Part shown: positions 19,374 to 31,582 of the stretch, piece after piece | Layout: every line of letters starts with the position of its first letter | Position numbering within the stretch: position 1 is the first letter of the stretch | DNA from: Catonia carolina | Taxonomy: Eukaryota > Arthropoda > Insecta > Hemiptera > Achilidae | DNA: 64,000 bases | Direction of reading: 5' to 3' | Assembly: GCA_035578175.1 (NCBI GenBank) | Contig: JAQMRL010000010.1 | Location: 30,248,784 to 30,312,783, forward strand | The notes under the pieces: generated by a model | What the model was told of the DNA's origin: nothing | The model's database searches: none | The model's input: only the letters and a program-made list of their open reading frames with translations | Made by a program: the position numbers and the translations under genes

Positions 19374-21010
19374 ATTAATTTATTATTAATTTAATTTATG
19401 AAGACCAAAGTCTTTTTCTTCTAAATTAAATCAGTTATATTTTCATCTTTTTAAGTATATTATTTTTATTTTATGTTTGTAAAATTTAATTTACCGATGA
19501 AATATTATTGAATATTTTTAATAATTTATATTTTCAATAATTAACTGGAAAATATTTAAGTATGCTGATCTTTTAACGTTAGATTATTGTGAAAGTAAAA
19601 TAATATTTTAAGTAATTCTTATAGAAAATCAATGCCCGAGATCAGACTAAATAGTACTTCAATTCCTGATAATTTATTTATATAGTTAAAACAGATCTTA
19701 ATATCTATTACACAGGTGAAACACTTCACCAGGCATACAAACGATTTAAATCAAAATTAGAATAAAATGATCCATTAATTTGTGTTTTGAATTCTCTACA
19801 TTTACACGGTAACCCTAATCGTCGGTTCCGCAGAGGGTGGCACAAAGATTTGGAGTAGATTTAAGTTACCAATCAACTGATTGTTTTTCACGGTAAACAT
19901 AAATTATTCAGCTAAATTTATCTAGAATTGTTTTTAATTAATTGTATATTTTTTATTCATTAAAATCCTTTCCGTGCTACATTAACACTTACAGCCAAAA
20001 ACTATCAGGTAACTATCAGTAAACTCAAGGATCCTACTTATAATGAGTAATGTTCTCCTCTCAAGTGTTAAAAGTAATATTTATAACAAATTTTAAAAAA
20101 GGGCCAGTGTGCTTTATGGCCCAGTGGTTAGTGTGCTGTACTGCAAACCGAAGATTTCCAACTAGGGTACGGTAAATTATTACACATTTAAACACACTAT
20201 CTCTTAACGCAAAATAGTGGCTAATAACTAAGATTTTATGCGAATTTAATAATAAGTTTTTTTTCTTTTTTATCTTTTATGTGTTATTGGGAACTGTAGT
20301 GAAAAGTTTTACAAAATGGGAACGCTAATGTATTTTACTTCATAAATCAATAACAAATTGCAATACAATTGTCGTTTTCAGGTTAAAATGTTTAGTACTT
20401 ATTTAACTATTGGGAAAAAAGTTTTTTAGTTTTTTACAAAAAGTACATCATCTTATGAAATTTTCGTGAATAACTAAAAATTGTGAAAGTCCTCGTTTTA
20501 GACAACCGTTCAGGTTAAACGAGGTTCAGGTAAATTTACAAGAAACAATTTAAAATCATTAATTTTAAAAATTTTCGTTTTATTATCTAATGTGACATAA
20601 ATAATATAACCTTAAACAATAATTTTAAGTACTACTTGTTTTTAAGTACGTAAAAACCCCTCAAAAATGGTTACAATAATTCTTGTATTATTTTCACGTA
20701 ACTCAAAAAAATTTATTTATTAAGAATGTAGTTAAAAGAAGTAAATTCCACTATTTCACTCTTAAGCATAGCCTAAGGAGAAAAAAGACATATTTAAGTA
20801 GTTTTGACCGTTGTTTTTTGCTGAATTTTTGACGTGGATTTTGCATGAACAGCGACCCCCCTGTGAAATTTTTGTTCTCGAATTGTTGTGAGCTGTAAGC
20901 TGATCATCACACAAAGTCGCTTACCCAACTGATTAGCCTACTTAACAATTCATACTCTGCCAGTTGACTGACTGGACCCGAAACAACTTTAAATAAACTA
21001 AAATAAAATT
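19374..21010. other. DH31 3' region and AT-rich intergenic DNA
   Basis: The 3' UTR must begin here. ATTAAA at about 19427 is a possible weak polyadenylation signal. At 20113-20165 a sequence (TGGCCCAGTGGTTAGTGTG) looks like the A-box half of a tRNA-derived SINE but lacks a good B box. No other gene is seen. Confidence 0.5.
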
Positions 21011-21015
21011 TTTAA

Positions 21016-21226
21016 TTTCTTCTTCTTCTTCTTCTTGTGGTGCCTGTCCGGTTCGGATGTTGGTAATCATCATGGTTATTTTGACCTTATTAGTCGCGAT
21101 CCGGAACAATTCCGTGGAGCTCTTACCAAACCACGTCCTCAAAATGCCGAGCCAGGAAATTTTTTTTCTATCAGGATTCCTCTTTCCTTCTATTTTCCCC
21201 TGCAGAATGCACTGCAGTAGATCATA
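21016..21226 (-). pseudogene. LINE 3' end with GAA tail
   Basis: The minus strand encodes the extreme C-terminus of a non-LTR RT (ILQGKIEGKRNPDRKKISW, LRTWFGKSSTELFRIATNKV, KITMMITNIRTGQ). It then runs into a (GAA)n tail, seen as TTC repeats at about 21016-21036 on the plus strand. It is 5'-truncated and directly abuts a SINE2 copy. The fragments at 55580-55796 and 27607-28020 appear to belong to related elements. Confidence 0.85.
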
Positions 21227-21413
21227 CTTTCTTGTTTTATTTGTTTATTTAAAGTCGCATCAACTGCTTGGTCATAAGCGACTACAGTGGACAGTATGTA
21301 ACATTAACTGTGGGATTTGACACGTGAAAATTTCCAGACCCTGGCCAGGAATCGAACCCAAGACCTCCGCGTGGCAGGCTAATGCGCTAACCACTACTCT
21401 TCGGAGGCGCCCC
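21227..21413 (-). mobile_element. SINE2, tRNA-derived
   Basis: On the minus strand the tRNA-like head (GCCTCCGAAGAGTAGTGGTT, then GGTTCGATTCC, a consensus B box) is followed by CACGTGTCAAATCCCACAG and AGTCGCTTATGACCAAGCAG. It ends in an A-rich AAATAAACAAATAAAAC tail. A second copy lies at 54548-54720. Confidence 0.9.
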
Positions 21414-23420
21414 ATATCTTTTTTGATTTCTCATAATATGTCCGAGGTATTGCAGCTTACAGTACTTAGCAATTTTCACCAATTGCAGACCCTTGCTCAT
21501 TCTCAATAAAACTTCAACATTAATGAATTTCTGCGGCCACGAAATTCTCAAAATTCATTGAAAATGTATTTCATTATTCAATTGAAATTTATTTAATTTA
21601 GCAAGTTTTAACTAATTTATTAAACAATTAACATTTTTTTAGATAAATATTTTCTAAAATAGTTTTTAAAACTGTCCTCAATTATAGTAAATGTAAATTA
21701 ATAAAACCGTTTAATTAACATAATTAGAGTAACTTACTGAAATTACTCTTTTAACCTTTTTTGTTTAAAAAAAAATCTGAAGAAAAATTAACACAAAATA
21801 CCATTTAAGTAAGTACTTCTATAAAAATCTTAAATAGGTTAATGCATTGTATTTAATTTCGTCCTTCCTCCAAAGCGCTGCGACGCGACGCTTTGTTGAA
21901 AACCATCAACGAACATCTGCTGAATTTTTTCTTTAAAGAATTAACCTCTTTTATAACACGAATTTAATAAGATGTCCTTAATAACGGTAAAGTATTTCGT
22001 AATGTCCTTTACAAAAAAAAATGTAACATCTTTATTAAGTTTAAACGTTAAACTATTAAATTATTTCAGTTTTAAACTAAAAATTACTTAGACTTAAATT
22101 TTATGAACAGTTAAATAAAAATTTTAATTAATTATATTTTTCTATGAGTATTCTAATTAAAATTTTATGGATAAACTATTTTTGTTCAATTGTGTATTAT
22201 AAATAAACTTATATCAGCCAAGAAAACAAAAATTCTAAAAATTTTTGATGACTGCAAAAACCTTCATTAAAATTAATGTTCTTGGCATTGACTTTCTATC
22301 AAGTTCATTAAAATTAAAAGCAGTTGTAAAAATGAACGTCCGTGAATTTAATTAGGCTGTACTAAATAAATTTAATTAGACAAATAAACCACCTATTACT
22401 TAAAGATGTTAGAAGAAATTAAGTACTGTATAATATGTAAGTCAAATTTTCCTAACTTACACTTTCTTACATATATCTCTTTTTTGATTAAAAAAAATTA
22501 AATGTAATTTTTGTACTATAATTAAGTTATTGTCAAAATAGAACATCTTTTAAAATTAAAATTAAAAAATTGTTAACGATGTATTTCCTCCATATTAAAT
22601 TATCTACATAACACCAAAATGTACGTGGTAGGCCTATAGTATACGAAAAGATAACTCTTACTGGTGACATTTTACTTCCACTGCAACTATCAAATAAATG
22701 ATTAAAAATTATTAACGAATGCGCTGTGGAAGGCACCTAAAAAACATATTTTTAAGCACCAACGTTTACACAGTAAACCAAAATCGTTCCAATTTTTATA
22801 TTTAAATAATTAAATATTCTGGTTGGAAAACACTTGAAATTAAATTCAACGTAAAAATTTTGTAAAAGTTTCCGAATGGTCTAAAAATTATATTTGAATT
22901 ATTTGAAGGTGGATTTATAGAATATTAAACGCATTAAAGCATATTTCTAATATAGTTAATTACACAGAAATTTAGTTTTATGAGCAGTGAAATAATTATC
23001 ACGAAAAATTTATGATACAAAATTTTTAAAAAACAACAACTGAAGAAAATGTTTTAAAAGTTGTCTTGTCTTTTGGGGTGACAGATAAATTATTTTAAAG
23101 CATTATCTGTGTACAAAAAGGCTGGAATTAATCGCCTCCAGAAGCTACTCTTCTGCTAAAGTCTCGATAAAAATTGAACCTTCGATTAAAAATTTTAATT
23201 TATTAAATTTTTTAGCGGTCAGTCTGGAGTTGTGGTGTTCAGCTTCTTGAAGAAGCAGTAGGGAGTAATATCGAGTCTCAGAAAAATGTACCCACATTTT
23301 GAACGGATATATTAATTTGAAGAGAACAACTTGAAAAACTGCATCAGCTGACAATTTAAATAAGCTGTTTTTTAACAGTGTAACTAATTGTCATTATTTT
23401 TCTCATTTAGTATGATATAA
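21414..23420. other. AT-rich interval, no gene seen
   Basis: Two kilobases without a recognisable exon, RNA or repeat. There are short reading frames only. Confidence 0.5.
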
Positions 23421-23818
23421 CATGGCTAACGTTCAGTTGTCTTTTGATCAATGCAAGTGGGTTAAATGAGTTTCTGGAAAATTAAGAATATTCAAGAGAT
23501 TCAAAGACGATGGCAAATAAATTTCCAACCAAACCACCTCCAAGAATAACAATTCCTAGGATTCGTAACAAATTTTAAACACATGGGACAGTGAGAAATG
23601 TGAACAAGGAACAGTCTGGGTGGAGAAAACCTCCACAAGTAATGAAAATATTAATATGGTTATGCAATTCTGTATTAGCACGTTGTGGTAGATATATTCC
23701 AGTTAATGGTAATCATTTTGAACATTTATAAGTTTGTATTACTAGACAACTTAAATGTTTCCATCAAATAAATATATCCCTTCAAAATATATGTATACAT
23801 TATTTTAAGACACTCGGT
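23421..23818 (+). pseudogene. Internally deleted Tc1/mariner-type transposase remnant
   Basis: From 23421 the reading MANVQLSFDQCKWVK and then RFKDDG, with TTAC/ACC-type Thr-Ile repeats and SGWRKP-like text, resembles the N-terminal DNA-binding region of mariner-type transposases found in many insects. It has several stops. It jumps to a C-terminal scrap (GRYIPVNGNHFEHL, stop near 23730). The end ACACTCGGTA at 23811-23820 resembles the end of the inverted D,D41D element (CTCACTCGGTA, 30187-30197), suggesting relatedness. The catalytic core is missing. Confidence 0.55.
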
Positions 23819-23820
23819 AT

Positions 23821-24172
23821 AAAGTCGACTCAGGTATTTCGGTAAAAATTCAAAAGACTTGATTCTGGAGATCTTTTTAATGTAAGCAATAAAACCCTCT
23901 ACGATGATTTAAAAATTTCAATATTGAAAGAGCTACACTCATGCTTCTACAGTAAATTTCGTGATTGACTAAATAACCATCTCAACCTGGTAACCCTTGA
24001 CCTAGCAACCCAACCACAAGACGTATTAAGCAAAAATAGAGCAAGGATCTCTTGCTCTAGAGCAAGGATCAAGTTGTGGATACAACCATTCTCCTAACCA
24101 GAGAATGTACTACTAAGTACCTTTCCTCCTGATAATAATCCCCATCACCCATTAATTAACTTAATATACAGT
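23821..24172. other. Interval without recognised features
   Basis: A 10-11-bp direct duplication (AGCAAGGATC / GAGCAAGGATC near 24041 and 24060) is the only visible structure. Confidence 0.4.
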
Positions 24173-24290
24173 GGAGCGTCAGTTATCCGAACTAATCGGG
24201 ACCAGAGCGGTTTTGATAATCAAATTAATTCGGATAATCATATAAGCTAAATACTGTAATTCGATACACTGTACTGTAACAATATAGTAT
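24173..24290. mobile_element. pogo/Tigger-like terminal fragment
   Basis: After TATA the sequence CAGTGGAGCGTCAGTTATCC, GAACTAATCGGGACCAGAGC, then TCGGATAATC, matches the characteristic terminus of pogo/Tigger elements (CAGTRNAACCTCRNTTATCCG-type). Only one end is visible. No transposase follows. Confidence 0.7.
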
Positions 24291-24487
24291 AACCAAAATT
24301 TTTAGTAGGTTAATAAAGGCAAAAAGTTTACTTTAAAAAAAACTTATTTATTTCAATTGTAGAATAGCTTACTAAAGATGATAAAAACAAACGAAAATAT
24401 AACAGAATTTCAAAACTGAATTAATTAACGAAATAAACTACGGTAAAATCCTTTATGAATTTTTTTTAACGCACTTCTACATACGAT

Positions 24488-24800
24488 CCACCGAGTTTGT
24501 CTAGAGGTAAAGTTGTCGCTGTGAATAAGCTGTTTAACAGATGATTTTCGGAGCTAAAGGTCCCTGGTTCAAATCCTAGTACAGGTAGTTACTTTTATAC
24601 GGATTTGAATACTAAACAGTGGTTACCAGTGTACTTTGATGGTTGGGGTTTAATTAACCATACTCTCCCAGGAATGGCCAGCCTGGGTCTGTACAAGACT
24701 GCACCTCATTTTCATCTCATACACATCATCCTCATCTCATTGGGTCATGGGGTTGCTTATTTTTCTGAATTGAACAGATTTCAACGAACACACATTAGGA
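24488..24800 (+). mobile_element. SINE1 copy
   Basis: The head (TTTGTCTAGAGGTAAAGTTG) and the consensus B box GGTTCAAATCC are present. The body is intact to TTTCAACGAACACACATTAGG. The A box carries one substitution relative to the best copies. Confidence 0.9.
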
Positions 24801-25846
24801 ATAAAAACATACATATTACTAACAATAAGCTTAAAAACTTTCTTTCAAAATTTTTATATGAACAATATTTTATTAATATTTTCCATTTTCCTTTTCAAAA
24901 ATATTTGGTACAAAACTGTTTTTATTTACTCGAGTTAATTCAAAGTTGTTTTGGTCGTCGAATATTTCCAAGTAATTTAAAACGTTTATTTTCCTTGTTA
25001 GAATACTCTTTTAAAAACTGTGTACTTTCTAACCGTAATAAATTTATTAAAATACAGTTAAAATAGATTTATTCATGTGGAAATTTAATCTTGTTGGACT
25101 GTATTGAAAACGAAAACTGATTAACTTCAAGCTTTAAACAACATATTCCTCATACCAACTGTCTGACATACCCACGTTTACCTAAACTTCTATTATGTTC
25201 GTATAAAATTGTTCTTTAAAATTTTATTTCAGTGTGTGTTTTCCTTAAATTATTTAAATCAATATAATAACTTGTGAGTTTAAATTCAGTTATATTACTC
25301 AAAAATATTCTCAAATTTTATCGGTAATTTAAAATGTTACATAAAATTCTTGTATGATTATTAATAATATGTTATTGTAAATTAATTTAATTATTTTTTT
25401 AAAACATTATTAAATGTATTAAAGCATTTAAGTTAATAAATTTCTTTAATATTGTTTATGTATCTTAGTTTTATATATCAGATTATAAAATAAATAATAT
25501 ATTTGACAAAATTTAAATATAACTTGCTGTAAAGAAAAATATATGTTTATAAAAGCATTTAATTATTCAAAAAGATTTATTGATGTAGTTTAAATAGAAA
25601 TATTAATTAAATTATAAAATAAAAACTATAAGGTAAAATAAATAAGTATATTTGAAGCTGGACCTTCAAAAAATCTATATAATTATATTTTATATCTAGA
25701 TTTATTTTTGTTAATATTATAAATATCTTGAAACAAAATAAAGTGGGCGTGGTATATGAAATAAGAATGATAATGATGGATCGTGTCGTTACTAACATCG
25801 TGAAATTTGATTGGTTTGATTTTTAATATAATCTTATTAGGTGTTA
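24801..25846. other. AT-rich interval, no gene seen
   Basis: No exon is recognised. An open frame running out of the SINE is composition-driven. Confidence 0.5.
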
Positions 25847-25848
25847 TA

Positions 25849-26513
25849 CAGGGCGTTCCCCAGGATGTGTTTCCCGAACTTAAGGGACTGATTAAGAACA
25901 TCAAAATAAGCAAAAAAGTTCATGTTGACATAAGTTCTATTTCGTTTCGTTTTATATTTTGTTTTGTGTTATATATGAAATGGAATTATGTTTTAGAAAC
26001 GGGTTAAAAAAAAAAATTAAAAATGTCAGCTACAAAAATTTCAAAATGGCGGCTATCTTAATTTTTTAATCTTTAATATCTTGGAAGTAATTAATTTTAT
26101 CAAAATTTTACTTATAACGAATGTTTTTAAGGATTTTGTTTTGTACGAAATGACACCTTATCCTTATTTATGAAAATCAGTTGACAAACAATCGAACAAT
26201 AGCGAAATATTGGCTTGCAGTACGCTTGCCCAACATTATGCAGGCTGATAATTTTTTGCCTGTTTTCAAATCCTTATTCATTTATATAAAAAACAATTTA
26301 TGTCAATTTATTACTGTTTTTATTTAATAAATTACGTTTGTAGTTTAAAAGAACAACAATTTTATCAAGCTAAATTTTATTCTCAAACCTGCTTTTAATA
26401 AAACAAGGAAAATGAAGCGAAATAGGACTTATGTCCACAAAAACATATTTTTGCTTATTTTGATGTCCTGAATCAGTCCCTGAAGTTTGGGGAACACGTC
26501 CCGGAACACCCGG
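25849..26513. mobile_element. Tc1/mariner-type MITE with ~95-bp inverted ends, 665 bp
   Basis: The left end CAGGGCGTTCCCCAGGATGT and the right end (reverse complement CCGGGTGTTCCGGGACGTGT) are imperfect inverted repeats. They continue inward for about 95 bp through GGGACTGATTAAGAACATC and ATCAAAATAAGCAAAAA. TA flanks both ends (25847-25848, 26514-26515), typical of Tc1/mariner-type MITEs. There is no coding sequence. Confidence 0.82.
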
Positions 26514-26515
26514 TA

Positions 26516-27200
26516 TTATAAGAATATAAATGTTGAATATTTATTAATCTATTAATAAAAAAATTTATTACGATTATTTATATATTTATCACTAATAAAA
26601 TATTATTTATTTTACAAAAACGTTCTATTTTATTTTATACAACTAACTAACAAAATCATATCTGTTTCTGTTTTCAGTTCATTTACGTTAATAATACAGT
26701 TCATTGCTTTTAATTTTTTTAATAGTTTAACTTTGTTAAATTACTTTTAGATAAACATTTTTAAATAAATATGAAATAAAAACAGTTAATAATTTAATTA
26801 ATTTTAATTGAGTCTTATATTTCTGTTGTTTTGTTTAAATATAAATTATATAAAAATTTATTCAAGAGTCACTTCACGTGGTCAATTCAAATATCCGAAA
26901 TAAAAAAAAAATTGAAAAATTTTCGTTATGAGTAGCTACAAGGGAAGTAAATTATATGTCATAAAATAGAAAACATATTTTTTATTCGATATTATTCAAT
27001 GAATATAAAATATAAAGTTATTTGTTTTTCCTAATTGTTTCATGTTTACAGAATGTTTCATAAATTCTTATTTCACGAAAATACTTCAAACAAATTCTGA
27101 AAATTACTAATTTATCTATATTATTATAAAAATATTTAATTTTTCCACTGACGTGTTATATATAGTTGCTATATCACTCGATTTTATTATTTTTAATTGC
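26516..27200. other. AT-rich interval, no gene seen
   Basis: No exon or repeat signature is recognised. Confidence 0.5.
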
Positions 27201-27201
27201 A

Positions 27202-27465
27202 GATTCCTACTTCTTATAGATATTATTTGGTGGATCCACCTTCATTAGAGTACACAAATATATAAATTGAAACCAAACTCATTCTAATCTTCAGAAGATG
27301 GGTTATCTTCAGTCTCATACAAATCGAATGAACGGATTTTAAACGAATTACTAAAGATACAACATCTTCTGAAGATATTAATAAGTTTTGTTTTAATTTT
27401 TACAGTATATTTATATCCTCTGATGAAGATAGATCCACCGAAACTTATTGGTAAGAAGTAGGATC
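27202..27465. mobile_element. Small foldback element
   Basis: The outer arms are imperfect inverted repeats: GATTCCTACTTCTTATAGAT...TTTGGTGGATC on the left, GATCCACCGAAAC...TAAGAAGTAGGATC on the right. Further inverted CTTCAGAAGAT / ATCTTCTGAAG motifs lie inside. There is no clear target duplication and no coding sequence. Confidence 0.6.
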
Positions 27466-27606
27466 ATAAAATGAAAAGTTAAAAAACAAGTGATGTAGCA
27501 GCTAAAACAGGTCGGTGGGAAGTTAAAATGTCTTTACAATTAAATATAGACTGTAGGATCCATTATAAAGATTTATTTATCAATGTACAATGTCTATAAA
27601 TTTGAT

Positions 27607-28020
27607 AACATCTTCTTCTTTGTGTATCATCTCTTATCGGAGGTAATAGCATTACCTCCTCATTATTTTCTAACTTAAATAGTTCCACAACAGAGTAATT
27701 ATACCAGTCTCACATGTTTTTCCGACCAAGATGTTCTTCATCTTTCGACGCTTTTCTCTTCTGTTGTTTTACTCTGTATATTCAACTGCAGCACACGATA
27801 TTCCCCTACTCGCAAAACATGTCCTAAATACTGCAGTGTCCGTCTTTAATTTTTATCAATAATTTTATTTTTTTATTATGTGATATAAGACTTCCGTATT
27901 CGACCTTTTCATATAGTGGTATCGCTACCCACATCGATGTATTCATAATTCAAAGGCTTCAATTTTGTCCATTTCTCAGTTCTTAAGATTTCAAACCTGC
28001 ATTCCTTACAAAAAAATACA
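27607..28020 (-). pseudogene. LINE RT C-terminal fragment, degraded
   Basis: Minus-strand frames give LQYLGHVLRVGEYRVLQLNI and EEKRRKMKNILVGKT, the usual C-terminal block of several non-LTR RTs. Upstream degraded text reads EILRTEKWTKLKPLNYEY. It ends near AAGAAGAAGATG, again a GAA-type tail. Multiple stops and frameshifts. Confidence 0.72.
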
Positions 28021-29245
28021 AAATATATAATATACCACTTATTTGATTTGAACGTTTATATTTAGATTTCTATTACATAACAAATACTTCATCTTTACCA
28101 AGACCACCTTCTCCATTCCTATTTGTGTTGTTTAATCATTATTTTCATAAGATAAAAATACACTACTTTGTTGTAACTCTTCGTAGATTAGTTTAAGTGC
28201 TTGAAAATTCTAGTGCATTAATTCATATAAAATAGTTGAAATACTTTCGACAACTTAAATCATATACTGCGTAAAATATACACAAATCTTTTACAAATTT
28301 AACTTCAATCTTGAATTTAAATTCTTAATTTCAGTTCTTAGATGTACGTAAACTAATATAACTTCTGAATCAACATTTATTTTCAAAAAAATATTATTAA
28401 AGATAGGTGAAGACAACAAATAATGATTTCCTGAAAAGTTACAGGAAATGAAAAAATGAAGAAAATAACAAAAAAAGTAAAAGACATGATCCAAAAAGGT
28501 ATGATTGGAAAAAATTAAATCTTTGATAAATATATAATAATAATTTAAACATTATAATTAAATCTGAATAACTTCAATGATTTTTTTATATTTTGTAAAC
28601 ACATTTTCAAAAATATTCCTATTTAATAAATTTAAAAAAGTTTGTAATAATTTAATTTAAAAAATAAATATAATACTTAAAAATCCTCTAATAATATCTT
28701 TACAGTTCTTTTTAATTTTTATTAATGTAGGCCTAAAAATTTAATATAAATAAATATACTAAAATATAAATGTATGTATGTAAACACCCTAGTAGATTTT
28801 AGTATTAGTGAAAAATTTTATATTATTTTCCCCATAGATTTTAGAGTATTTCAAAATCCATTTAAATTTATAAATTATATTATTTTATCCATGTTTTATT
28901 TTATTATTAAAATTTTTAGTAAGATTAATTTATTTAATGGATTTTATTTATTTTAGTTTTTTTATTTATAGATTTCTTTTATATTTTTTAAAGTATAAAA
29001 AATATATGTGTAGATTTATGTTATCGCGTAGTGATTAGTGGGTAGCTGCATAGTTTTATTAATTAATTTATTGTACAAGTTTATTTTTGATAGATGTAAA
29101 TTAAAAATAATAAAAAATGTAAATAAATGTTTATTTGTCATTCCATCCTTAAGCAGCATCTGTTGTTAATTGTTTTTTTATTGTTTACTTTATGATATTC
29201 CTTCCATAAAATTCATCGTGGAAAGACTACAAGGGTGTGCTTGTA
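28021..29245. other. AT-rich interval, no gene seen
   Basis: Very A/T-rich. No exon, RNA gene or repeat end is recognised. Confidence 0.5.
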
Positions 29246-29372
29246 GTCGGGTGAGCATAAAGTCTTGCCCTGATTATAAAAAATTATTGCAGAATAACTA
29301 TTTGAAATAATAATTTAAATTTGATGCTGTTACATAGGTTAGTGTTAATAGTTTTTTTTAAGATTACTTACA

Positions 29373-29753
29373 TTAGTAAACTTCAACGTGTACCCCCTTG
29401 GTAGCTCGGAGAATGTCGAAGCGGTATTCCAGTTCCCGCCAGGTGTTTTGTAACATGTGTTCTGTCACAGTACCCACAGCAGCTTGTATCCTAGCCTTCA
29501 GTTCGTCAACGTCAGCAACTGGTGTGGCGAAGACTCTATCCTTGATATAGCCCCAGAAAAAAAAGTCAAGGGGAGTAATGTCTGGAGAGCGGGGTGGCCA
29601 GGGTGTTGGACCATCCCTTCCAATCCACCGATCCGGAAATGTTTCATCCAGGAAATTACGCACTATCAAAGCCCAGTGGGGCGGTGCCCCATCTTGCTGG
29701 AAAATTATCCATGGTTGATATTCTTCTAACTGTGGTGCAATGAACTGTTGCAA
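29373..29753 (-). pseudogene. Mariner-like transposase C-terminal half (D,D41D), left arm
   Basis: An open minus-strand frame of 126 codons contains WIIFQQDGAPPHWALIVRNF, RWIGRDG, PWPPRSPDITPLDFFFWGYI and ELKARIQAAVG, then ELEYRFDILRATKG to stop. The Asp of QDGAPPH and the Asp of TPLDFFFWG are separated by 41 residues, the spacing of the rosa-type branch of mariner-like transposases. The N-terminal DNA-binding part and the first catalytic Asp are absent, so it cannot work alone. The intact frame suggests a young copy. Confidence 0.88.
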
Positions 29754-29792
29754 AACATCTAAGTAAATGTTAGCATTAATGGTGTTTTCCGT

Positions 29793-30069
29793 GATGAAAC
29801 ATTTCCGGATCGGTGGATTGGAAGGGATGGTCCAACACCCTGGCCACCCCGCTCTCCAGACATTACTCCCCTTGACTTTTTTTTCCTGGGGCTATATCAA
29901 GGATAGAGTCTTCGCCACACCAGTTGCTGACGTTGACGAACTGAAGGCTAGGATACAAGCTGCTGTGGGTACTGTGACAGAACACATGTTACAAAACACC
30001 TGGCGGGAACTGGAATACCGCTTCGACATTCTCCGAGCTACCAAGGGGGCACACGTTGAAGTTTACTAA
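29793..30069 (+). pseudogene. Mariner-like transposase C-terminal piece, right arm
   Basis: This is the inverted copy of the left arm. It starts inside DETFPDRWIG and runs to the same stop. One extra C next to the eight-T run near 29886 shifts the frame, so the upstream part is read out of frame and TFFSWGYIKDRVFATPVADV onward is restored. Otherwise the arms differ at very few sites (for example Val versus Ala near the end). Confidence 0.88.
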
Positions 30070-30197
30070 TGTAAGTAATCTTAAAAAAAACTATTAACAC
30101 TAACGTATGTAACAGCATCAAATTTAAATTATTATGTCAAACAGTTATTCTGCAATAAATTTTTATAATCAGGGCAAGACTTTATGCTCACTCGGTA

Positions 30198-30610
30198 TAT
30201 CAAATTAAAGTTTGTTTTATTGTTGGTTAAAGGATTACATTAATATATAATACTTTGTTTACTATATACTTTACTTTGTTTCTCTATATGTTTTAAAGTA
30301 CGCGTTAACAAAGTAATAGTATCTTTAAGTTGGGTATACTGGAAAAGTGGTTAAAAATAGGGTAATTTTTATGCGTTAATTCGTTAGGTATATTAAATAC
30401 ACTAATTATTTCTGATGTTAATGTAACCAACAATAAAACAAGCTTTAATTTGATGAATCGTAATTGTTTTTACATACAACGGTTCAAAAGATATTGCTGT
30501 TTAAAAACAGGTATTTTCTTTCAAGAATCGGACTATAATGATCGTACAATCAGCTGTTTTTGTCCACTCCTGTGCCTCATCTGTTTGTCATCAACTATAA
30601 ATATATGTGT
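30198..30610. other. Interval without recognised features
   Basis: No exon or repeat signature was found. Confidence 0.4.
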
Positions 30611-30624
30611 AAGTTATATACAAC

Positions 30625-30951
30625 CCACCGGGTTGGTCTAGAGGTAAAGTCGTCACCAAAATCAGCTGTTTAACAGCTGATTTTCGGAGACGAAGGTTCT
30701 TGGTTCAAATTCTAGTAAAGGTAGTTACTTTTATACGGATTTGAATAGCTACTAGACTGTGGTTACCGGTGTACTTTGATGGTTGGGGTTCAATTAACCA
30801 TACTCTCTCAGGAGTGGTCGACCTGGATCTGTACAAGACTACACCTCATTTACACGTCACACACATCATCCTCATCTCATTGGGTCATGGGGTTGCTTAT
30901 TGTTCTAAATTGAACAGATTGCAACGTACAGAAATTAGGGATTACAAAAAT
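30625..30951 (+). mobile_element. SINE1 copy, first of a tandem pair
   Basis: The A box is GGTTGGTCTAGAGG and the B box GGTTCAAATTC. The body is complete to GCAACGTACAGAAATTAGGG. AAGTTATATA occurs both before (30611-30620) and after (30952-30961), marking the target duplication of this copy or of the pair. Confidence 0.92.
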
Positions 30952-30965
30952 AAGTTATATATAAC

Positions 30966-31280
30966 CCACCGGGTTGGTCTAGAGGTAAAGTCGTCACCAA
31001 AGTCAGCTGTTTAACAGCTGATTTTCGGAGACGAAGGTTCCTGGTTCAAATCCTAGTAAAGGTAGTTACTTTTATACGGATTTGAATACTAGATAGTGGT
31101 TGCCGTGTACTTTGATGGTTGGAATTCAATTAACCATACTCTCTCAGGAGTGGTCGACCTGGGTCTGTACAAAACTACACCTCATTTACACGTCACACAC
31201 ATCATCCTCATCTCATTGGGTCTTGGGGTTGCTTATTGTTCTGAATTGAACAGATTGCAACGTACACATATTAAGAATTA
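30966..31280 (+). mobile_element. SINE1 copy, second of a tandem pair
   Basis: It begins 15 bp after its neighbour, in the same orientation and nearly identical to it. Its B box is the consensus GGTTCAAATCC. It ends in an A-rich tail (AAAAAAAAAGAAAAAAAAG). Confidence 0.92.
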
Positions 31281-31582
31281 AAAAAAAAGAAAAAAAAGTT
31301 AGTGTGATTTTAGGATTGTAATGGACTAACATTGTGGTGAACACGAAACCGCTAACCAAATAATAAGTGTTTTATTAATTTTTTAACCGTTCTGGTGGTT
31401 TTAACAGTTTTTATTTATAATAAATTAATTAAATAATACAAAATTTTAAACGGTTGATATATGTTACAATAATTTATAAATTAATTAATACTAACGTAGA
31501 TTAGTAATAAAAAGTTTGCTATATTTTATTATATTATTATTATATTTAACTGCATCCAGGAGATTCCAAAGAGAAAATAAGG

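Larger units (their letters stand above)
29248..30194. mobile_element. Inverted duplication of a D,D41D transposase 3' half
   Basis: The two arms are near-identical inverted copies, 29248-29648 and 29793-30194, separated by 144 bp. Each arm runs from the element end (GTGAGCATAAAGTCTTGCCC, or its complement) through the transposase C-terminus. The spacer holds the next inward part of the left arm only. Outer ends resemble each other (CGGGTGAGCAT / CCGAGTGAGCAT), so this may behave as a foldback element with very long inverted ends. A transcript across it would fold into a hairpin of roughly 400 bp. Confidence 0.9.

Noticed and set aside
20113..20165. tRNA-like sequence TGGCCCAGTGGTTAGTG
   Set aside because: No acceptable anticodon arm or B box follows and it cannot fold as a tRNA. 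It may be a decayed SINE head.
30625..30720. SINE1 heads as real tRNA genes
   Set aside because: The A and B boxes are tRNA-like, but the heads continue into a shared 300-bp body and occur many times. They are SINEs.
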